A stretch of 40,173 nucleotides of DNA, taken from Bilophila sp964538355 (GTDB lineage Bacteria > Desulfobacterota > Desulfovibrionia > Desulfovibrionales > Desulfovibrionaceae). The notes under the pieces were generated by a model. The model did no database searches. It saw only the letters and a program-made list of their open reading frames with translations, and was not told the origin of the DNA. The stretch lies in contig CAZIFC010000019.1 of NCBI GenBank assembly GCA_964538355.1, forward strand, positions 1 through 40,173, in the 5' to 3' direction. Both the position numbers and the translations under genes were made by a program. Positions 15,893-24,581 of the stretch are shown in pieces; the stretch's first letter is position 1, and each line of letters begins with the position of its first letter.

Positions 15893-16150
15893 ATGTATAC
15901 AAGCAACCTGAGAAGAGTCGGCGGTTCGGTAATGTTGGCTGTACCACCAGCCATTTTGGAAATGTTACAAATGAAGTCGGGTTCAGCAGTGAATATGGCC
16001 GTGGAGTCTGGCCGTTTGGTTATCGAACCAGACCTCAGAAAGAAGTACAGCCTGCAAGAATTGTTGGCCCAGTGCGATGTTTCCGCGCCGATTTCCGATG
16101 AAGACGGAATTTGGATAGCCTCAACGGCTATGGGCAAGGAGCTGATCTGA
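15893..16150 (+). CDS. mazE: MazE/PemI-like antitoxin
   Basis: A protein of 85 residues with the swapped-hairpin AbrB/MazE fold at the N-terminus (NLRRVGGSVMLAVPPAILEMLQMKSGSAVNMAVESGRLVIEP) and an acidic C-terminal tail that should wrap the MazF toxin. TTGGAGG precedes the ATG at 15893. AT-rich sequence at 15855-15880 (TTATAT and TATAAT-like boxes) is a likely promoter; its -35 would lie at the junction with the dotL fragment (TTGCCA near 15839). The stop overlaps the toxin start (TGATG), so translation is coupled. Confidence 0.88.
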   Translation: MYTSNLRRVGGSVMLAVPPAILEMLQMKSGSAVNMAVESGRLVIEPDLRKKYSLQELLAQCDVSAPISDEDGIWIASTAMGKELI

Positions 16151-16482
16151 TGCGTCGTGGCGATATTTATCTGGTAGACCTTGATCCGACCGAAGGGCAC
16201 GAACAGCAGGGAACACGTCCGGTTTTGGTGGTTTCCCCAGATGAGTTCAATAAAGTGACGCAGGTTCCCGTGGTGTTGCCGATTACCAGCGGCGGCAATT
16301 TCGCCCGTACTGCCGGTTTCGCTGTGTCTCTCAGTGGAGGCGGCACTCGCACGACCGGAGTAGTGCGCTGCGATCAACCTCGTGCCCTGGATTTGCGGGC
16401 GAGATCCGGCAGACGTTTGGAAACTATTTCTCCCGCTCTTATGGAGGAAGTCCTCGCCAAGCTGGCGACCATTTTCGGTTAG
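16150..16482 (+). CDS. mazF: MazF/PemK-family mRNA endonuclease toxin
   Basis: A protein of 110 residues starting MRRGDIYLVDLDPTEGHEQQGTRPVLVVSP, the typical N-terminus of MazF with its conserved GDIY..DL.P..G.EQ.G.RP..V motif; then VVLPITSGG and GVVRCDQPRALDLRAR. It should cleave mRNA at short sequence motifs. The start at 16150 is preferred over an upstream in-frame ATG at 16111 because it overlaps the antitoxin stop and gives the normal family N-terminus. It ends 16 bases before the stop codon of dotL, which converges on it. Confidence 0.93.
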   Translation: MRRGDIYLVDLDPTEGHEQQGTRPVLVVSPDEFNKVTQVPVVLPITSGGNFARTAGFAVSLSGGGTRTTGVVRCDQPRALDLRARSGRRLETISPALMEEVLAKLATIFG

Positions 16483-16498
16483 GGTGCTTGTTGCCCGT

Positions 16499-18274
16499 TT
16501 ACGCCGCATTGTCATAAGACTTCTCCATGCTCAGTTGTAAAAGTTGCGGGACGCGCAGTTGCGCCTTTTTCAGCGAAGGATTGGCAAAAAACATGTCACC
16601 ACGGACGACCTGACCGGAAAAGATAAAGTGGGCCTCACCCTCTATCTGTTCCTGTAAGTCGCGCAGGACGACGCGATCTTCCTGTTCCACCGTGGTGTTC
16701 ATGGCGTCGCGGTAGTCGGGACTGATTTTTTCGTTGATGGTGTAGCCTGTGGTGCGGAGGACGGTACTTTGCCCTGCCTGACCGCGTATCAGTTCCCACG
16801 TTTTTTCGGCATCCTGTATTTTCATGAAAATCTTGATACTTGTGTTCGCCACCATCTGTTGAGCGCCTTTCTTGTCGGCTTCCAAAATACCGGCATAGTC
16901 CTGGGAGGCGACGATGGCCGCGATGCCCAGACCGCGCCCCTGCGTCAGCACGACCTCAAAGCCCGGCGTGACGATGGCCGCATACTCGTCCACAATGCAG
17001 AGATAGGGGCCGATGCCCACGGTATCCGTGGGTAGGGCTTCCAGCACGTCCGCCGCGTCGCCCTCAATGTGTGCGCCAAGGCCGACTGCGCAGGCGTTGC
17101 GGATGGCCGAGAGACTGATTTTTCCAAGGCTGACCAGTTCCGCAGGTGCTTTTTCCAGTGACGGCAGGAGGACAACGAGGATTCTGCGCTGCATGATGGC
17201 GTCAGCGAAGTCCACCTCGCCGTCTTCTGCGCCGTAGATATGGGAATAGGTGTCGGTCAGGCTGGACAGGGCTTTGCCGAAGTAGGATTGCGCGTAGCCG
17301 AACTGTTCTGCGAAGGACGGGGGCTGGTCTTTCATTTCCCGCCCAGCGATCCAGCCGGACGTTCCGAGGGCGGCCTGAATGGACGCACGGGATTCTTCAT
17401 CCAGTTCAGGGTGCAAAGCCAGAGCGACACATTTTTCCAGTGCCAGCGAGTCGCGGATGATGCCGGTGGAGAGTTTGAGCAAGCCCTTGTCGCGCAAATC
17501 CACCAGCGCATACATAACGCCGGAAATGAGTGCCTGTGCCTTGTCGGCGAAGATGCTGTTCGCACCATCAGAGGCCGGCATGAGCGATACCAGAAGCTGC
17601 GTCAGGGCTTCCGCGCTTCCGAAGGTGAATGGGTTGTTGGTATTGGATAAACGACGCGGACTTTTTCCTTTGACCTTGCCGGATGTGCCGTAATTCAGCA
17701 CTCTGAAGTCGTCATCCCGCCCCAGAAATCGCGCCATCTGCCAGATTTGAACCGCCAGCTTTGGGCTGGCCTTTGGGTCAATGTAAAATAACCCACTTGC
17801 CGTCGCCAATGCGTTGTAGGACAGGGAAACCAGCGTTTCTGTTTTACCGGAGCCGGTTGTTCCAAACAGCAGGCAATGCGTGAGAATATCCTTGGCTTTC
17901 AGCCACAATTCATGCCCGTCCTGAAGGCGGTTCCCCAGAAAAAAGACGCCTTCGGGTTTAGCAAAGCCGCGTCGTCCCGGCAGAGGATCGCCCTTGTCTG
18001 TGCCGGAGAGACCCAGCGGCATCCGAAACGGCAGGCGTTCCTTGCTGACGCAGGCGCAGCGAGCGGCAAACAGGACTACACCAATCAAAAACAAGGGTGT
18101 AGCCAAAGCGGGAAAAAGAAACAGACACACCCCCGCCGCAAACATGCCGCCCGTCTGGACGTGTCCGAGTTTGAGTGTATCCGCAAGGCGTTGGGACGGG
18201 GAACGCACGTCTCGGTGCAGGCGTTTGCGTTCTTGTGTTTCATGGTCTTCCAGACCTCGGATGTGTCTTTCCAT
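16499..18274 (-). CDS. dotL: Type IV coupling ATPase DotL/IcmO (TrbC in IncI)
   Basis: A protein of 591 residues that brings the DNA-protein substrate to the secretion channel. Two hydrophobic segments lie at about residues 43-75, then the motor domain: Walker A GTTGSGKT (about 138-145 of this start), Walker B LCIVDEYAAI (about residue 427), VASQDYAGI, and a short C-terminal tail without the long chaperone-binding extension of Legionella DotL. The ATG at 18274 is chosen because GAGGT is nine bases upstream; a TTG at 18289 is in frame but overlaps the dotM stop. A second, diverged 3' end of this gene lies on the other side of mazEF. Confidence 0.9.
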   Translation of the reverse strand: MERHIRGLEDHETQERKRLHRDVRSPSQRLADTLKLGHVQTGGMFAAGVCLFLFPALATPLFLIGVVLFAARCACVSKERLPFRMPLGLSGTDKGDPLPGRRGFAKPEGVFFLGNRLQDGHELWLKAKDILTHCLLFGTTGSGKTETLVSLSYNALATASGLFYIDPKASPKLAVQIWQMARFLGRDDDFRVLNYGTSGKVKGKSPRRLSNTNNPFTFGSAEALTQLLVSLMPASDGANSIFADKAQALISGVMYALVDLRDKGLLKLSTGIIRDSLALEKCVALALHPELDEESRASIQAALGTSGWIAGREMKDQPPSFAEQFGYAQSYFGKALSSLTDTYSHIYGAEDGEVDFADAIMQRRILVVLLPSLEKAPAELVSLGKISLSAIRNACAVGLGAHIEGDAADVLEALPTDTVGIGPYLCIVDEYAAIVTPGFEVVLTQGRGLGIAAIVASQDYAGILEADKKGAQQMVANTSIKIFMKIQDAEKTWELIRGQAGQSTVLRTTGYTINEKISPDYRDAMNTTVEQEDRVVLRDLQEQIEGEAHFIFSGQVVRGDMFFANPSLKKAQLRVPQLLQLSMEKSYDNAA

Positions 18275-18285
18275 ATGTGCAGACC

Positions 18286-19605
18286 TCAATAATATTCTTG
18301 CGCCAAGTCTGAATCGTCATTGGCATCGTATTCGGGATCATCTTCCGCTTTCGCGTAAATCCTGTCTGCGTTTGGCGTCGGTTCACTGGGCGATGCTATT
18401 GATGGGGCCTCAGGCATGGGGGGAACGAATATTTCCGTCAGCCAACCCTGAGCGGCCAACGCCCCGCGTAAACTTGCAATGGCAGCATCCAGACATGGTT
18501 CAGACAGGGGCTGACCAGCCTGTTCTTCCGCCGCGTAGTGCGCCCACGGGGCAAAGCCTTCCGCCCAGGCCGCTCGCCCGCCGCACTGGTTGAGCGCGTA
18601 CCAGAGCGGACGATCCAACGGGCGGAGCCACAGAAACTGTGAAGTCGCCAGAACGCCCTTTCTTCGCGCACGGTACAGCAGGGCCATGAACCACGGAAGC
18701 TCAAAGGCGACATGATTGAGGAGACTTTTTTCCCGCAGGATATTTTTGTGCTGCTTCCACATGGTGTTCAGACGGGCGGTAAAAACCTCTGTTTCCAAAA
18801 CGGGGCATACTGCCTGTCCGTTTTCCTCACGGTAGGAGCGGGATACGTCATCGAGAAGAGCGACGCAGCCCTTCTTGTCCCCGCCCGCGTAGGCCAGAAA
18901 AGCGACAGCCAGCGCACGACGACAGGGAGAAAAGCCCTCATATCCTTCAAACCATGTGCCGAGCTGTTCCGTCAGCACAGCAAGGGCCTTTGTCTCATCC
19001 AGACGGGCATGGCCGTAGGCAGGAAGTTCCGTGGAGGGCAGACCGTGATGCAATGCCTGTTCTGGGGCAAAGGGGTCTCCGGCCTCGTTGACCAGCAGAC
19101 CATGCTCCAGCGCAAACTGAACCGGCGTCCGGGCAAGCCGCCACGGGCCGGAATCGTAGGATTCCGGCGAAAGCAGATACTTTCCGCTCCCGACAATAGG
19201 CCGTAGGCAAGGAAAGGAGTCCGCATTGTTACGCAGCAGGCTTTCCATATTGAAGTGCCGGATAAGCCCGGCCACGCGACCCATAAAGATGGAGGCGACG
19301 CCCAACAAAAGGAGCAGCAGTACGAAAGGCCAACGAATCCATGCACCGGTATAGTGCAAGACCTTTTGCACGGTTTCCCAAGGCAGGGAGCCGGGATTAG
19401 CTTCAGCAATGCGTGCCCACGCGGTATGTGCCTCCTCGGAAAAAGGCACGAACGCCTTGAGCTGCGCCTGTGCCAACGACAGGAGCAGGCCGTTCACGGC
19501 TTCTGAGTGCCTTGCATACAACAGAGGTACGCCGATGAAGACAATGAGTAGAAAGGCGACCCACAAGAACAGGCGGTCGTCCCTGTCGTCTCGCACGTCG
19601 TTCAT
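18286..19605 (-). CDS. dotM: Dot/Icm coupling-complex protein DotM/IcmP (TrbA in IncI)
   Basis: A protein of 439 residues with hydrophobic segments at about residues 12-31 and 75-100, then a large soluble domain (FNMESLLRNN, WRLARTPVQFALEHGLL, HNILREKSLLNHVAFELPWFMALLYRARRKGVLATSQFLWLRPLDRPLWYALNQ broken across the region) matching DotM/TrbA. In Legionella DotM partners DotL in the coupling complex. The ATG at 19605 overlaps the transglycosylase stop (ATGA) and has AGGGAGAG upstream; a longer frame to 19821 is rejected. The C-terminal 40 residues are acidic and Pro-rich, probably disordered. Confidence 0.88.
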   Translation of the reverse strand: MNDVRDDRDDRLFLWVAFLLIVFIGVPLLYARHSEAVNGLLLSLAQAQLKAFVPFSEEAHTAWARIAEANPGSLPWETVQKVLHYTGAWIRWPFVLLLLLLGVASIFMGRVAGLIRHFNMESLLRNNADSFPCLRPIVGSGKYLLSPESYDSGPWRLARTPVQFALEHGLLVNEAGDPFAPEQALHHGLPSTELPAYGHARLDETKALAVLTEQLGTWFEGYEGFSPCRRALAVAFLAYAGGDKKGCVALLDDVSRSYREENGQAVCPVLETEVFTARLNTMWKQHKNILREKSLLNHVAFELPWFMALLYRARRKGVLATSQFLWLRPLDRPLWYALNQCGGRAAWAEGFAPWAHYAAEEQAGQPLSEPCLDAAIASLRGALAAQGWLTEIFVPPMPEAPSIASPSEPTPNADRIYAKAEDDPEYDANDDSDLAQEYY

Positions 19606-20126
19606 GGTCTGCTCTCCCTGTTTGCAACGAAGGGCGGCAGTGTAAAAATCCCCTCGCGTTCCAGTCTCGCCAGATTGTTTTTGACCCGTCGGATGTAGGC
19701 GTCCCGCCGATGGGGCGTGCGGGAATGATATGCGCCGATGGCCTGCCAGAGATCGCCGGTACGCTGGTATTCCTTGTGCAGCAGCCAAGCCGCAGCATGG
19801 GCATTGACCCGTCCGTCGCACAGCACGGCCTCCGGTGCAATGCCCATTGCAGCCAACTCATTGAGGTGTACCGTGTTGAGCTGAAAACAGCCCAAGTCCC
19901 ATGTGCCATTTTTGTTGTCCAACGCCTCGCCCATCCTGCCGTTTTCAGTAGCAAGAATACCCAAAAGTGCGGCCAGAGGCAGACCTCTGGCGCGGGCGGC
20001 ATCTACAACGCAGGAGAGCGTCAGAGGTCGTGTCGGTGGGAGTGCAACCCTTGTGCGTTCAATGGCCAAGGCGGCATCCGGCAGCAAGCACAGAGCGATC
20101 AGAGCAAGAAAACAGGCCGTCTTCAT
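19602..20126 (-). CDS. Periplasmic lytic transglycosylase (TrbN/VirB1-like)
   Basis: A protein of 174 residues with a signal peptide (cleavage after ALA near residue 21) and a goose-type/SLT lysozyme fold. The catalytic glutamate is Glu61 in ILATENGRMGE, followed by WDLGCFQLNTVHLNEL and IGAYHSRTP...YIRRVKNNL. It should locally open peptidoglycan so that the transfer channel can assemble. Its start and stop both overlap neighbouring genes by four bases (ATGA), so it is translationally coupled with the small exported protein before it and dotM after it. Confidence 0.87.
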   Translation of the reverse strand: MKTACFLALIALCLLPDAALAIERTRVALPPTRPLTLSCVVDAARARGLPLAALLGILATENGRMGEALDNKNGTWDLGCFQLNTVHLNELAAMGIAPEAVLCDGRVNAHAAAWLLHKEYQRTGDLWQAIGAYHSRTPHRRDAYIRRVKNNLARLEREGIFTLPPFVANRESRP

Positions 20127-20539
20127 TTGAGTTTCCCCGTAATTTTGACGATGTAATCTCCGCTCGTGCCATACACTTTGAAGGGATTGTATTCACCGAG
20201 TCCGTTTACGGTATTGAGCACCTGATTGTGGGTATCGTTGATTTTCTGTTGGATCAGGGAATCGACCTGGCTGCACATGCCCGCGACAATCTGATCCATG
20301 CTTGGCAGAGTCACGCCCAGGCTGAAGGCATCGCCGATGGCGTTGACGGAACCCAGACAGCCGGAAAGCGCGTCGCGTTCCGATTCAGGATCAGGCAAAA
20401 GCACGTTGTGACTATCAGATACGCGACCGTTACGTTCCTGCACCGCCCTGCTTACGGCGTCCTGCATATCTTGGCAGGAGGCCGCGAAAGACGGGGTGGC
20501 GCAAGCAGCACAGAGAAGGAACAGAAAGAACCACCTCAT
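20123..20539 (-). CDS. Small exported protein of unknown function in the transfer operon
   Basis: A protein of 138 residues with a clear signal peptide (MRWFFLFLLCAACATPSFA) and a mature part with three cysteines (SCQDM, SGCLGS, GMCSQ) and mostly helical character. I do not recognise a family. It is coupled by four-base overlaps to topB before it and the transglycosylase gene after it, so it is made with the transfer apparatus and acts in the periplasm. An odd number of cysteines could allow a dimer or make it a client of the Dsb-like protein of the same operon. A structural partner of the transglycosylase is one possibility, but nothing in the sequence shows it. Confidence 0.75.
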   Translation of the reverse strand: MRWFFLFLLCAACATPSFAASCQDMQDAVSRAVQERNGRVSDSHNVLLPDPESERDALSGCLGSVNAIGDAFSLGVTLPSMDQIVAGMCSQVDSLIQQKINDTHNQVLNTVNGLGEYNPFKVYGTSGDYIVKITGKLK

Positions 20540-22656
20540 TTTTTCCCTCCAGATTTGGCGTTAAAGTCCGGCGCACCGTTAGGGCCGACAGGGTAGGTTT
20601 TCTTGCAATTGGGGTAGCCAGAACAGCCGTAGAATTCGGCTTTTGCGCCGGTACGCTGGATAAGCGGCTTGCCACAGGCTTTGCAGATATGCGTGGAGAG
20701 TACGGCCTTGGGGCGTGGCTTTCCGGGTTTGCCGTTATCATCGGGCAGAATGGTTTTACAGTTCGGATAGGCGGAACAGCCCCAGAACCACGAGCCGTCC
20801 TTTTTGCTCTTGCGGCGGTTCAGGGCCGCGCCGCAGTCTGGACAGGGGAAAGCGGGTTTTCCGTCACCAAGGATGGGGGTCAGCAGACCCGGCAAGACGC
20901 GGATTTGTTCCGCCAGAAAAGCGTCAAGGCTTTCCTTGCCTTGCGCTATGGCTTCAAGCCGATCCTCCCATGCTGCCGTAGTAATGGGGTCTTTCAGAGA
21001 CGGCGGCGTGAGATCAATGACTTCCCGACCTAGTGGCGTGGAGACGAGGGCTTTCTTTTCAGCGATCAAATAGCCGCGTTCTTTGAGCGTTTCGATGATG
21101 TTGGCACGGGTGGCTTCGGTTCCTATCCCCTTGCTTTCTTTGAGTGTAGCCTTGGCCTGTGCGTCGCCCACAAAAAGATGGACGTTGGCCATAGCCTCAA
21201 TCAGAGAACCTTCAGAAAATTTGGAAGGCGGAGAAGTCTTTTTTCGCACAGCCTGAACATCCCGGCACTGCACGGCATCGCCCTGTTCGACCAGAGGAAG
21301 GGCTTGCTCTTCATCCTGTTCGTCCGTGTCGTTACCCGTGAATCGTGTCCAGCCAGCGTCAAGAACTCGCTGTCCGGTGGCTTCCCAGCGGGTATCGCCG
21401 AGGGTTAGGCTGATTTTTTGCGCCTCGTAGCGCATGGACGGAAAGAATTGTAGGCAGTAGGCCGTGGCGATCAGCTCGTACAGGGAGCGTTCCGCGCCGG
21501 AAAGCGTTCCCGGAGCTTCGCCCGTAGGCACAATGGCGTGATGCGCCGTGATTTTTTTGGTGTTCCAGACGGCGTTTTTCAGGCTGGCATCTGCCTGCTT
21601 CGCCATGTCTTGCAGGCTGGATACGGCGGCGAGGGCGGTCAGTACGGAGGCTGCTCCGTCGAATTGTTCTTCTGGCAGATAGCGGCAATCCGTGCGGGGA
21701 TAGGTGGTCAGCTTTTTTTCGTATAAAGATTGCGCGGTATCCAAAACCTGCTTGGCCGACATGCCGAGCTTGGAGGAGGCCGCTTTTTGCAGGGAAGATA
21801 GGCAGTGCGGCAGAGGTGCAGCCTTACTTTTGTTCTCTCGCGCGGCTTCCGTCACAACACCGTCCGTATCTTTAACGCCCGCAATCAGGGCATCGGCTAC
21901 GGCGGCATCGGTCAGACGACCGGAACTGTCCAGCCCGACTTGCGTGTCGGAAGGAACAAACGTGGCTGTAAAGGCTCCAGCGGCGTGAACGAGATAGACA
22001 CGCAACACTAAGTAATCAATGGATTTGAAGGAGGCGATTCCCCTGTCACGGGCAACCACCAGTGCCAGTGTGGGTGTTTGAACCCGACCGAGGGAAAGCA
22101 CTTCCCCACGACCAGCTTCTCGCCCCGCTATGGTTAAGGCCCGCGTGGCGTTCATGCCCACCAGCCAATCGGCCAGCATCCGGGCGCGGGCGGCGTCGCG
22201 TAAAGGCGCATTGGGCGCGTTGTCTGTGATATTCTTCAGGGCAAGCTGAACGGAACGGTCGTCCAGAGAAGGCAGCCAGATACGGGTTACCGGGCCGCGA
22301 TAGTTGAAATGCTCCAGCACTTCATCAACGAGAAGCTGGCCTTCTCGATCGGGATCCCCTGCGTTGACAACCGAGGCGGCCTCGCCCAGCAGCTTGCCGA
22401 TGAGCTTGAGCTGTGTCGCCGCAGAGCGTTTGACCGTATATTTCCATGAAGCGGGGATGATGGGCAGATGTTCCCGCCGCCATTGCGCGTATTCCGGTTT
22501 GTAGTCCTGCGGGTACGCGGGTTCGAGCATGTGTCCAAAGCACCATGTCACCACATCGTTGCCGCAACGGATGCAGCCATTGTCCTTGTGGCCATTTCCC
22601 AGACCATTGGCGATGGCCTTTCCCAAATTCGGTTTTTCGGCAATGAAAAGTCGCAT
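20536..22656 (-). CDS. topB: DNA topoisomerase III (TopB/TraE type)
   Basis: A type IA topoisomerase of 706 residues. The Toprim domain has Glu7 (FIAEKPN) and DPDREGQ (101-107); the active-site tyrosine is in TTYPRTDCRYL (about residue 318). The C-terminus carries two four-cysteine zinc ribbons (CPDCGAAL...WGCSAYPNC and CKACGKPL...YGCSGYPNC) that bind single strands. It would resolve transferred or replicating plasmid DNA, like TraE of RP4 or plasmid topoisomerases on other conjugative elements. It starts one base after the stop of the ArdC-like gene and its stop overlaps the next gene. Identification is firm. Confidence 0.95.
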   Translation of the reverse strand: MRLFIAEKPNLGKAIANGLGNGHKDNGCIRCGNDVVTWCFGHMLEPAYPQDYKPEYAQWRREHLPIIPASWKYTVKRSAATQLKLIGKLLGEAASVVNAGDPDREGQLLVDEVLEHFNYRGPVTRIWLPSLDDRSVQLALKNITDNAPNAPLRDAARARMLADWLVGMNATRALTIAGREAGRGEVLSLGRVQTPTLALVVARDRGIASFKSIDYLVLRVYLVHAAGAFTATFVPSDTQVGLDSSGRLTDAAVADALIAGVKDTDGVVTEAARENKSKAAPLPHCLSSLQKAASSKLGMSAKQVLDTAQSLYEKKLTTYPRTDCRYLPEEQFDGAASVLTALAAVSSLQDMAKQADASLKNAVWNTKKITAHHAIVPTGEAPGTLSGAERSLYELIATAYCLQFFPSMRYEAQKISLTLGDTRWEATGQRVLDAGWTRFTGNDTDEQDEEQALPLVEQGDAVQCRDVQAVRKKTSPPSKFSEGSLIEAMANVHLFVGDAQAKATLKESKGIGTEATRANIIETLKERGYLIAEKKALVSTPLGREVIDLTPPSLKDPITTAAWEDRLEAIAQGKESLDAFLAEQIRVLPGLLTPILGDGKPAFPCPDCGAALNRRKSKKDGSWFWGCSAYPNCKTILPDDNGKPGKPRPKAVLSTHICKACGKPLIQRTGAKAEFYGCSGYPNCKKTYPVGPNGAPDFNAKSGGKK

Positions 22657-22657
22657 A

Positions 22658-24043
22658 TTACATCCTCATGCGCTGCGCGGAAGCAGCTTTTTGCTCGTTA
22701 AAGGGCGAGGCATTCTCCACAGTCCCCTGTGCGGGCTGGAATCTTTCATCCAATGCTTTAAGAACCCGCGACACCTGCTCACAGAGCGAGGCAAGGTCTT
22801 TAATTGCTTCGGGGTCTTGTCTGAGTGCCATGTTCAGGAAATCGGGATTCTGGAGAATCAAACGAGCCTTGCAGGTCAGGTCGTCTGTCGCATCAAAGGC
22901 TTTGGTTGACTCGACCAGAGAGGCATGCTTGGAGCTGGCGGGGGTGAGACGTGGCGCACCGGGAAAAGCGTCTACACGGAAGGAGACACCGGAAACGGCA
23001 TCCCGCTGTTGCTGAATCTCCATCAATTCCGGCCATGCTTCGGCCTTGGGGAACCACCACATTGTTGGCTTCTCGCCAGCTTCGAATTGACGGAGCGCAG
23101 TCAGTATCTTGGCCGCATCCGTCGCCGCCTGAAAAAGCTCTTTGGCGTCCCCACCGGAAAACTTCTGGTTCCAGTGGGCAATCTGGGAAGCCGCACTGTT
23201 TTCCGGCATGGGCAGATGAAACCTTGCCCCGGCCAGCAGGGAAAACATTTCGCCGCGCATCTCTTCAAAGGCGCAACTTTTGAGCGTTTCTGAACCGTTC
23301 TGGCGGTTTTCCCGCGAACTGTGCCCGGTAGCCGAATAGTATTCGCGCAGTTTTGCGGCGTAGTAATCACCCGAACTGGCGAAGCTGTCCGGGAAGGGCA
23401 TCTTCACCATATCCTCGGCAGGACTGTACGAGGCTGGGCCGATATGGTGTTTGATCGCAATGCCAGAAGCGGAGATGAAGCGTTCTAAAAAAGCGTTACG
23501 CTCACTTTCCGACAGGGTTTTGGCGGGCTGCTCTTTGACGGGCAGTCCGTAAAGCTGTTCGGCGTTGAATACTGTGAAGGGATAAAACAGCGTCTTATGC
23601 TGTACGGGCAGAAGGTCGGCCCCCTGTTTCCGTTGCGTCTCAATGTCTCTCGCTTCATCCTGAGAATGGAATTTCCATTTTCCATCTTTGGCGACGGTGA
23701 AGAAGAGTTCTTCCGGGCGCAGAAGCCTGACACCGTGCAGTCCCTTTTTGATCCCTACGTTCTGCTCCGGGTGTTCGTCCTGATACTGCTGGATTTGTTT
23801 GAAGGTCAGCCAGCGGTCATCCCGATAGCCCTTTTCGATGCTGGTCAGCATGAGCCGGAGCATATTGGGGCCGCCGTACTCTCTGCCTGTGGTCGGACAA
23901 AAGGGTGTTCCCACCAGAGCCTCGGTAGAGGACTGGGCCTTTTGGGTCAGGGACAGCATGGTTTGGGCAATGCCGTTGACGAACTCTTCCTGAATGTCCT
24001 GACTGAGTTGGAAACGGCTCTTTCTTTCTGGAATCTGGCTCAT
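22658..24043 (-). CDS. ArdC-like antirestriction / ssDNA-binding protein
   Basis: A protein of 461 residues. The N-terminal domain resembles ArdC-N (PF08401): PFCPTTGREYGGPNMLRLML, DDRWLTFKQIQQ, VGIKKGLHGVRLLRP, FTVFNAEQLYGLP. The following region resembles the zincin-like polyvalent domain (HHIGPASYSPAEDMVKMP, YYSATGHSSRENR, FEEMRGEMFSLLAGA), but the HExxH motif is not seen; GHSSR and the downstream FEEMRGE are what ArdC relatives have. Such proteins protect incoming single-stranded DNA from restriction. The last 120 residues are unlike ArdC. The ATG at 24043 overlaps the upstream stop. Confidence 0.72.
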   Translation of the reverse strand: MSQIPERKSRFQLSQDIQEEFVNGIAQTMLSLTQKAQSSTEALVGTPFCPTTGREYGGPNMLRLMLTSIEKGYRDDRWLTFKQIQQYQDEHPEQNVGIKKGLHGVRLLRPEELFFTVAKDGKWKFHSQDEARDIETQRKQGADLLPVQHKTLFYPFTVFNAEQLYGLPVKEQPAKTLSESERNAFLERFISASGIAIKHHIGPASYSPAEDMVKMPFPDSFASSGDYYAAKLREYYSATGHSSRENRQNGSETLKSCAFEEMRGEMFSLLAGARFHLPMPENSAASQIAHWNQKFSGGDAKELFQAATDAAKILTALRQFEAGEKPTMWWFPKAEAWPELMEIQQQRDAVSGVSFRVDAFPGAPRLTPASSKHASLVESTKAFDATDDLTCKARLILQNPDFLNMALRQDPEAIKDLASLCEQVSRVLKALDERFQPAQGTVENASPFNEQKAASAQRMRM

Positions 24044-24306
24044 GCGTCCTCCCTCACAACGTCAATAATGACGGTATCCGGCTCATCATGCGGGTTGATG
24101 AAACCCGCCGCGATGGCTTCTTCGTAATCCATGATGAAGGCTCCGGCTTCAATTTGTCCCTCGATGTCCGCTCGCGTAAGCACGACACGCTCTTTTTCGG
24201 TAGGCCGGACAGGGGCATCAAAAAGGCCGAAACGGTTGGGTTGTTCTGTGTTCATGGTGTTCACCATACTTTTGAGGAGGTTCACCAGCGGCAGCGTTTG
24301 CGCCAT
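24040..24306 (-). CDS. Small protein of unknown function with a clamp-motif-like RFGLFD
   Basis: A protein of 88 residues if it starts at the ATG at 24306 (weak GAAGG site, overlapping icmT by 25 bases), or 71 residues from the ATG at 24255. It contains NRFGLFDAPVRPTEKERVVLTRADIEGQI and an acidic C-terminus (DEPDTVIIDVVRED). I do not recognise a family. The GLFD pentad resembles the QLxLF sliding-clamp motif and the QLSLFD at the start of the methylase-helicase. Its stop overlaps the ArdC-like start (ATGA), so the two are coupled and the protein may assist ArdC or DNA processing; this is inference. Confidence 0.65.
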   Translation of the reverse strand: MAQTLPLVNLLKSMVNTMNTEQPNRFGLFDAPVRPTEKERVVLTRADIEGQIEAGAFIMDYEEAIAAGFINPHDEPDTVIIDVVREDA

Positions 24307-24554
24307 TGGCCTTCATTGAGTCTTGTTTCGCGTCGTCGCCCCATGCAGGCCACACGGATGGCTCGGAAACAGGCAACGGGTGTCATGCCGGTGCGCTGCA
24401 CCAGAAAAAGGACGAGCATGGCCATAAAGGCAAGGCCAGCCGTCCACCACGCCCAATGGAACAGCCACAGCGCCAGCGGAAAAACGGCGCGGGCATCCAG
24501 AATGAGTATTTTCGGGGTGAGGCCGGTATCCCGCCAGAGAACGTCGCTGGCCAT
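24282..24554 (-). CDS. icmT: Inner-membrane transfer protein IcmT (TraK in IncI)
   Basis: A protein of 90 residues: WRDTGLTPKILILDARAVFPLALWLFHWAWWTAGLAFMAM, then LFLVQRTGMTPVACFRAIR. The WRDS-like start, the F.ILDARA.FP motif and the single long hydrophobic region (about residues 22-50) are the IcmT/TraK family signature. It lies directly after dotB, as traK follows traJ on IncI plasmids. The ATG at 24554 is chosen over a GTG one codon earlier; GGGGGTG is upstream. The C-terminus is short and basic. Confidence 0.82.
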   Translation of the reverse strand: MASDVLWRDTGLTPKILILDARAVFPLALWLFHWAWWTAGLAFMAMLVLFLVQRTGMTPVACFRAIRVACMGRRRETRLNEGQWRKRCRW

Positions 24555-24581
24555 CACAGCACCCCCAATAAGATGCTGAAA

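Noticed and set aside
15691..16515. 274-codon minus-strand frame spanning mazEF
   Set aside because: Its start lies antisense to mazF and only its last 47 codons are meaningful, as the dotL tail fragment.
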